From: Lingula anatina
Lineage: Eukaryota; Brachiopoda; Lingulata; Lingulida; Lingulidae
DNA length: 54,678 bases
Reading direction: 5' to 3'
Assembly (NCBI RefSeq): GCF_001039355.2
Contig: NW_019775565.1
Coordinates: forward strand, 1-54,678
Shown here: positions 48,011 to 54,000 of the stretch, piece after piece
Numbering within the stretch: the first letter of the stretch is position 1
Layout: each line of letters opens with the position of its first letter
Made by a program: the position numbers and the translations under genes
The notes under the pieces: model-generated
What the model was told of the DNA's origin: nothing
The model's database searches: none
What the model saw: only the letters and a program-made list of their open reading frames with translations

Positions 48011-51000
48011 AACAGATCATTTTTTCACTGATGACTCACCTCAGCTTAAATTTATATATTTTACGAAATAACCCTTTTGCCTGTTTCTGTATTACATATT
48101 TATGAAGTTGAAATTTAAAAGATTTTGCAAGATAGTAGGTTCTATATTTGCTGTCATTATGGTATTTTATTATTTATTTTATAAATATTGTAATATTTTT
48201 TCCAGGCATTTGTCCACCAGGCAGTTTCTCTTCCAATGGAGTTGTTCCTTGTACTTTGTGTCCTTTAAATACTTACCAGACTGAAGATGGCAGCACCAGC
48301 TGTATGTCTTGTCCAAGAGGAGCTGTTACAGAGAAGGATGGTGCTGTTGATTTATCTGACTGCAAAGGTGAGTCACAGATTGTACATGTACATCCGTTAG
48401 TTGGATTGCTTGATTTTTTTATATAAAATTATGTAATAGGATAATATGTCAGTTGTTAGAGCATTGATAGAATCAGTAGCAAATGCTCTTTTGTCATGTA
48501 GAAATTATAATTTTTATTATACTCAAATAAAGATACACCTGCTGCTATGCTTACAATACTAAAATGCCATACAACTGTTATAACTGCACAAAAATTTTGT
48601 CATTCTAGCCATCAATGAGTGTCTCTCGTCTCCTTGTCACAGTGGTGGCACCTGTGTAGACCTGATGGTCGGCTTCCTGTGTCAATGTCCAGCAGGTTAC
48701 ACTGGCGCCACCTGTGAGACCAACATTGACGACTGCCTGTCACAGCCATGTGCTAACAACGGGACATGTGTGGATGGAGTAGACAGCTTTACCTGCAGGT
48801 GCTTACCTGGATATGAAGGTACTGGGGTCCTCAGGAATGAATTTTTTTCCAATTTTAATTGGAAATCTTTTCTTTTTATCTGTGGTTTTCCAACTTAAGT
48901 GGCTCGCATCCCTTGTTTTAAGGCCACATAGCTATTTCTTCCAACTTGTTTTACAACCCAAGATCATATGTAGTTAAAACATATGGGTTTAAGATACTGA
49001 GTATTATATTGACAGTACAAGAAGAAAAATATGTGTAATGATATTAGTTAAGTAATACTGTATATGTTTTTATAAGTGATACATTAAAATAGCTGTTGTA
49101 AATTTATCAAAATGAATTTGTCTATGCATATATTTATATATAATATACATATTTTGGATGTTAACTGTAAACGTTGAATTAACATTTCAGGTGATGACTG
49201 TTATTTAAACACAGATGACTGTGTCAACTCTCCATGTAAGAATAACGCCACCTGTATAGATGGTTTAAACAAATTCACATGTCAGTGCATGGAGGGGTTT
49301 GAAGGTGACCTGTGTGAGACAGCTACAGACTACTGTCAGTCCAGTCCCTGCAAACACGGAGGAACATGTCAGAGCACCATTGGCAGCCATTTTTGTCTTT
49401 GCCCTCTGGGATACATGGGAAAGAATTGTGAGATCAAACAAGATAACTGCCGTGGTTCGCGCTGTTTGAATGGTGCAACCTGCATTTCCACGACTGCTTC
49501 TTATACCTGTACTTGTCCAAATGGATATAGAGGGCGCTACTGTGAACATGACCTAGATCTCTGTCAGTCAGCACCCTGTAAAAACGGCGGAACATGTGTT
49601 GATGTTGGCACAGACTTTACGTGCTCCTGTCCCCCAGGGAAGTCTGGGAAGGTTTGTGAAAATGACCTAGATCCTTGTGACCCAAATCCTTGTCAGCATG
49701 GCGGATCCTGCTCAGGTTGGACCAAAACTTTGTGTTGTATTCTTCTATGCATTTACCTTCAAAAGTCTTGACAACATACATATACTACAGACATATTAGT
49801 TTTACTTTCTAATGAATGGTATATGGTATTACCGCAGATATATGTAACATGAAACAAGCACATTCAAGGACAATTTGCAGTTTATGTAGGCCCTGCAATA
49901 ATATGAAATAATTAAAGGTTTAGATTATAATACATCAGCTGAATTTAGTGAGCACTTTTGTTTCCAGGGCAACCAAGAACAGACAACTATACTTGCACAT
50001 GTGTGCCTGGATTTGCTGGCGTAGACTGCGAAGTCAATGTGAACGAATGTGCTGACAATCCTTGCTCAGGTGGCGCTGGCTGTATAGATTTAGTGAACGA
50101 CTTTGCATGTATATGTCCTCTTGGTCTGACAGGTAAGAATGTGCTTACTCTGAGATGAAATTTATTTTGGCCTAAGAGACAGGTGACTGGTAACCAATTT
50201 GATATCAAAATTGTGGATCAAATCAAGACATTGAAATATTTTTCTATAAGGTTACTAAGTAAAATATTCTTCTGCTTATATACTAGTAGAATGTGTTTTG
50301 CACATATAGCTAAAACTTCCTTTGAATTTGCTATTTATGATATACAAATCATATGTAAATGTCAAGACACAACTAACAAGGTGAAAGAAACTTAAGCTGT
50401 CTCTTCTGTTTAAGCAACGGCTTAAAAGTGAATCGTACAAGCCTAGTATTTATGCAGATTAAATGTTATGATAATAATTGTAATAATAATAAACAGTGCT
50501 TTTGTTGCCAATTACACAGTTTCCAACATGCAACATGTCAGTACCTTTATTGCTTTTATTATTATCACCAGTTGAAAGTTTTCTGAAAATAGATTTAGTG
50601 TAGAATAAAGTTGTTATTGTAACTGAAAGAAACTTAGAACATGATTACATTGTGGGTGTGACAATAGCAGTTGTTTCCTATTGACCAAGAGTGGTAGTCA
50701 GAAGAGGTTGGAGCATGATGTCCCATTTTTTCTTATACCATGACATGCCATTCTTTCTAATATCATATTGCCCTTCTGGTGTTTTTATTTATGTCTCAAT
50801 TTAAAAGATCTCACGTTTTATCACTTTTAGTGGATGTTGCAATAATTGCCTGATATTTATTCTAGGCAGACGCTGTGAACAAAAAGTCAACTTCTGCTCT
50901 GTTTCACCCTGTCAAAATGGAGGCACTTGTGAAAATGGCGTCAGTGATTTCGCCTGCCGCTGCCCAGAGAAATTCACTGGAAAAACATGCAGCCAAGTGG

Positions 51001-54000
51001 TGGCAGTGTGTGATGTCAACCCTTGTGATAATGGAGGAAGATGCGTCCCTGACGGCAATGGTGACTTCACATGTTATTGCAGTGGTCTGTATAGTGGTAA
51101 GAGTCAATATAATGATAAAATAGTGAAGCACTGTTTTATATCTTTAGTATCTTTAGTTATCCAATGCTGTATTTAACAGATGTTTATTTTAAAACATCAG
51201 ATTATGTAGCTGTGAATTTTTATATATAAGGGACCATGTAAGCAAAAATAGGTATATATACTATCCAACCAGATGCCAAATAATCTTACTGTTACACCAA
51301 AAGAAAGTAAAATGGGCAGCTTGGCTCTTTATAATGTCCCAGTGGTAATGATGGGCAAGTGAAATAATAAGATGATCTACATGTTGGTACATAGTGCTGA
51401 TAAGATCACCATTATTTCCCCCCTCCTCACAGGTAAGCTATGTGATCAGCCGTACACACCCTGTTACTCAGACCCATGTTACAATGGAGGACAGTGTGTG
51501 GTGACAGGGGACACATACAGGTGTGACTGCACAGGTGGATTCACTGGGGACAAATGTCAGGTAAGTTTCTAAGGTTTCCATGGTAACTGGGTGATTGAGA
51601 CTTTAATTGCTCTATTCAGCGTATTACAGTGGAAACTCTGGAATTTTTTTCTTAACATATTTTAAAATATTTTGATTGGATCCAGTGTATTTTTATCAAG
51701 CATATTGCATGTTGATCGAATGATTAGTGATTGTGTGCATATAATAATAATCATAATCATAGTACAAATAATAATAATTATTATTTTTAATATATATTGT
51801 TTTCAGATTGATATAGATGAATGTGCTAGCAATCCCTGCCAAAACAATGCAACTTGTACAGATGGAACATCCTCTTTTACTTGCTCCTGTCCTCCTGGCT
51901 TCACTGGCGCCCTCTGTGAGCAGAATATAGACGACTGTCTGTCACAACCTTGTGTTACCGGGGCAACATGCCACGACATGGTGAATGGATTCCGCTGTGA
52001 ATGCCCACCTGGATTCACGGGGCGCACGTGTAACGAGGAGAAAAGTCTGTGTGGCTCCTCTCCTTGCGTCCATGCTAACCGTTGTGAAGATAATGGCGGT
52101 CATTATCAGTGCATGTGCTCTGCTGGATGGACTGGACAACAATGTGATGTTGAAATTGATGACTGTCAACCCAATCCATGCTTGTTTAATGGCACGTGTG
52201 TAGATCTTGTGAACGGGTACACGTGCACGTGCCCTGAAGGGTTCTCCGGGAAGAGATGTGAGGTTAATATTGATGAGTGTGAATCAAATCCATGTCAGAA
52301 TGGAGCCAAGTGCTTGGATGGAGTGAACAAATTCACTTGTATTTGTCCTGTAAGTATATGTTTTAGAGTTTGTTGTTAGAAATTACTGGCACCTGAAAGA
52401 AATGTTCTTGCATAATTTTCTTTGATGTGCATTGTAATACTGAATATACTGGTATTTTTATCTTTGAATTAGCACAAAATTTTACAGCTGGTAAGACAAA
52501 TCTTTTTTATGAATTAATGAATCATTAATTTTGGCATGGATCAACATCTAATATATAAAATAACTCTTGGAAAATGTTCAGTGGCATTATTTTCAAAGAA
52601 TGATAAATAATAGTGTAACTGTGACATAGAAGTTGAAATTGGGCAAGTAAGGCAATACGTCTTTTGTACACTCCAAATCATTTCATTTACATTTAGTACT
52701 TTGTACATGTACAATTCATTCTCTCTCTCATGGGTTCATAAGTAAAAAAGTATTATGCATATATCAAATCGTCTTTAAGGCTGGCTGGACAGGGGCATAT
52801 TGTGAAGTCAACATTGATGATTGCATCTCACAACCTTGTAAGCATGGTGCTACATGTCAAGATGGTAACGCCACCTATAGTTGTGTCTGCTCACCTGGCT
52901 TCACTGGTAAACACTGCGAGGTCAACATCAACGACTGTGCAGGATCACGTTGCAGTAATGGTGGAACTTGTGTTGACTTGGTGGATGGTTTTGACTGCAT
53001 TTGTGCTGCAGGTATGTGACATTCTTACTCTACATAGGACATTATTCTTTGCCTGAGACATTTTCAATCTTTTTCTATGACCAATTAGTAGAACTTTTGG
53101 ATATATAAAAGCTGATGGATGTTATCAGTCAGAATGAAACAACTTTATTTATTAAGATAGTGACATCATAAGTATACTACAATGAACATAAAATGTACTC
53201 CCTAAATATTGAAAGTAATGTTTTATTGTGATATAAACTATCATCATCATTGCTCTTTTATTTGACACAATACAGAAGCATGAACCACACATTAAGGAGT
53301 GTTATCTTAGTGAAGAGTGAACATGGAGGCACCATGGTAGAACTGTTGTAGCATAGAAATATTTAGTTATTCAAGGTTTAAATTATTGATCAATGTTTTT
53401 TGGTTGAATTAATCAATTGCCATTTTTTACAGGATACACTGGGAAGGTTTGTGACCAAGATCTTGACGAATGTCAGGAATTCTCACCTTGTAAGAATGGG
53501 GCTACATGCATAGATGGCTTTAACTCATATCAGGTATGAAACTATTGCAAATTTCAAAAGATCAAGGCATTATTTTATTTTTCAGACATCCCCCCCCCAT
53601 TTTTTTGAATGTGTGCTTTAAAGTGTCTGTAAATGTTAATCATTGATGAAAAACACATTTCAAAACATTTGATTGAATTTGGCTGAGTTCGTAGTTTTTC
53701 AGATTTAACTGAGTACAAAGTGAAATAAAAAAAGGAAAAGTTTAATTTAAAAGATCATGTCAACAATCACTACCACCATTAGTATATGCTCTGTTATCAC
53801 ATAAAAAGTTAACACTGTGAAAACAAGACTAATTCGATGACCGTTTTTGTCCAGTGTACATGTGCTGCTGGCTACTCAGGTGACCAATGTGAAGTGGACA
53901 TAAATGACTGTGTCCCTAACCCGTGTGGCAATGGAGGAAGGTGTCAAGATCTTGTGAACTCCTTCCAGTGTACTTGCCTCCCTGGATACACGTATGTGAT